Shown here: positions 6,588 to 7,959 of the stretch, piece by piece
How positions within the stretch are numbered: the first letter of the stretch is position 1
How the letters are laid out: the number at the start of each line of letters is the position of its first letter
Source: Hyphomicrobiales bacterium
GTDB taxonomy: Bacteria; Pseudomonadota; Alphaproteobacteria; Rhizobiales; Devosiaceae
NCBI GenBank assembly: GCA_027082895.1
Contig: JALWTJ010000117.1
Location: 1 to 7,959, forward strand
Length of the DNA: 7,959 bases
Reading direction: 5' to 3'
The notes under the pieces: model-generated
The model's input: the letters and a program-made list of their open reading frames with translations, nothing else
What the model was told of the DNA's origin: nothing
Databases searched by the model: none
Made by a program: the position numbers and the translations under genes

Positions 6588-7931
6588 TCAGGCGGCATCG
6601 GAAATGGCAAGGGAAATCTGCCGGACGACCTCGCTGACCAGCGCCGCGTCGTCCCCCTGCCCCATGATCCTTATCAGCGGTTCGGTACCCGACGCCCGGA
6701 TGACCAGACGCCCGGCGCTACCCAGCCGGGTTTCGCTTTCGGCAATGACCTGACGCACCAGCTTATTGCTCAATGGCTTGCCCCCCCCATATTTCACGTT
6801 CTGCAGAATCTGGGGAACCTTGTCGTAAATGTTGCACACCTCGGAAACCTTCTGCCCGGTATCCCGCACCACCTGCAGCAATTGCAGGGCGGCTACCAGA
6901 CCATCCCCCGTGGTGGTGAAGTCGGACAGGATGATATGCCCGGACTGCTCCCCCCCAAGATTGAAATTGTTGGCGCGCATGACTTCCAGAACGTAACGGT
7001 CCCCCACCTTGGCCCGCTCCATGCGCAAGCCCAGCCCTTCAAGAAACCGCTCCAGCCCCAGATTGGACATGACCGTTGCCGCAATACCGCCACCGGAAAG
7101 AAGACCGCGCTCATGCCAGGACTTGGCAATCACGCCCATCAACTGGTCCCCATCGACCACCTCGCCCTTTTCGTCCACCACCAGCACCCGGTCCGCATCC
7201 CCATCCAGGGCAATGCCGATATCCGCACGCACCTCGCGCACCTTGTCCATCAACTGTTCCGGCGCAGTGGAACCACACTTGTCATTGATGTTGAACCCGT
7301 CCGGGTCCACCCCGATCTTGATGACTTCCGCCCCCAGCTCCCACAGGGCTTCAGGCGCCACCTTGTAGGCCGCCCCGTTGGCACAATCCACAACGATGCG
7401 CAGCCCGGTGAAATCCGTCCGCCGCGGCAGGGTGCGCTTGGCATATTCCACATAGCGCGTCCCGGCCTCCACCAGACGCTTGGCACGGCCGATTTCCCGT
7501 CCCTGGGACAGGCGGTTGGTCAGGTCCGAATCGATCAGTTCCTCGATTTTTTCCTCCGTGGCATCAGAAAGCTTGTACCCGTCAGGCCGGAACAGCTTGA
7601 TACCATTGTCCTCGTAAGGATTGTGGGACGCCGAAATCATCACCCCCAGATCTGCCCGCATGGAGCGGGTCAGCATGGCCAGAGCCGGCGTCGGCATCGG
7701 CCCGAGCAGGAACACGTCCATCCCCACCGCCGTAAAACCGGCCGTCAGCGCATTTTCGATCATGTAGCCGGAGCGCCGCGTATCCTTGGAAATGACCACC
7801 CGGTGCCGGTGTTCCCCGCGCCGGAAGGCCAGCCCCGTGGCCATCCCCACCTTCAGGGCCAGTTCCGGGGTCAGCTTGCGCCCGTTGGCCAGACCGCGAA
7901 TACCATCCGTTCCAAAATATTTCCGTCCCAT
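6588..7931 (-). CDS. glmM: Phosphoglucosamine mutase
   Basis: GlmM interconverts glucosamine-6-phosphate and glucosamine-1-phosphate in the cytoplasm, on the way to UDP-GlcNAc for peptidoglycan and lipopolysaccharide. From 7931 the protein has 447 residues, the family norm. It starts MGRKYFGTDGIRG and carries the phosphoserine loop MISASHNP with S102 as the phosphorylated residue, the Mg-binding DGDADR at 243-248, the sugar-binding GEQSGH at 327-332 and the phosphate-binding RASGTEPLIRIM at 412-423. All four active-site elements are intact. An in-frame ATG at 7946 would add MTGQS. That ATG overlaps a TGA in another frame (ATGA), which could be the stop of an upstream gene beyond the edge, so the longer start is possible. 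A run of eight G encodes Y381-G-G-G. No clear terminator follows before the outer-membrane protein gene. Confidence 0.97.
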   Translation of the reverse strand: MGRKYFGTDGIRGLANGRKLTPELALKVGMATGLAFRRGEHRHRVVISKDTRRSGYMIENALTAGFTAVGMDVFLLGPMPTPALAMLTRSMRADLGVMISASHNPYEDNGIKLFRPDGYKLSDATEEKIEELIDSDLTNRLSQGREIGRAKRLVEAGTRYVEYAKRTLPRRTDFTGLRIVVDCANGAAYKVAPEALWELGAEVIKIGVDPDGFNINDKCGSTAPEQLMDKVREVRADIGIALDGDADRVLVVDEKGEVVDGDQLMGVIAKSWHERGLLSGGGIAATVMSNLGLERFLEGLGLRMERAKVGDRYVLEVMRANNFNLGGEQSGHIILSDFTTTGDGLVAALQLLQVVRDTGQKVSEVCNIYDKVPQILQNVKYGGGKPLSNKLVRQVIAESETRLGSAGRLVIRASGTEPLIRIMGQGDDAALVSEVVRQISLAISDAA

Positions 7932-7959
7932 GCTCTGCCCCGTCATGCCGGTGAAAAAA

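Overview
The window looks like a chromosomal stretch of a GC-rich alphaproteobacterium, plausibly from the Rhodospirillales. The evidence is the adjacent serC and serA genes, a serC of the alphaproteobacterial subfamily, a long SerA with a C-terminal ACT domain, a GlmM of the FGTDGIRG type, and a small Omp25/31-like outer-membrane barrel. The order assignment is inference. There are no tRNA or rRNA genes, insertion sequences or CRISPR arrays, and no gene-free stretch exceeds 300 bases.

Left third (1-3579, minus strand): serC, then serA, then the first 200 codons of an EPSP-synthase-like gene (aroA-like) that runs off the left edge. serC and serA encode two of the three steps from 3-phosphoglycerate to serine. 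EPSP synthase belongs to the shikimate pathway. The arrangement recalls the serC-aroA operon of enterobacteria, but with serA in between. The serC-serA spacer (149 bp) holds two potential hairpins, and the serC leader holds two more.

Middle (3580-5581, plus strand): a three-gene block pointing away from serC. It contains a two-TM SPFH (band-7/stomatin) membrane protein, a 79-residue Arc-like ribbon-helix-helix (RHH) protein 12 bp downstream, and a TehB-like class I methyltransferase. The promoter region in front of the SPFH gene carries a striking AT-rich 35-bp imperfect palindrome. It is a plausible operator, possibly for the RHH protein encoded in the same operon, and it is the most interesting signal in the window.

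Right third (5582-7959, minus strand): glmM (phosphoglucosamine mutase, cell-wall precursor synthesis) is followed by an outer-membrane beta-barrel gene. The 174-bp spacer between them has a full TTAA-N7-TTAA CtrA-type site and an 11-bp tandem direct repeat. A GC-rich hairpin separates the convergent methyltransferase and porin-like genes.

Most of the window is ordinary housekeeping sequence. The second-look items are the SPFH-RHH pair with its palindrome, the divergent EPSP-synthase-like gene in the serine operon, and the leader structures around serC and serA.
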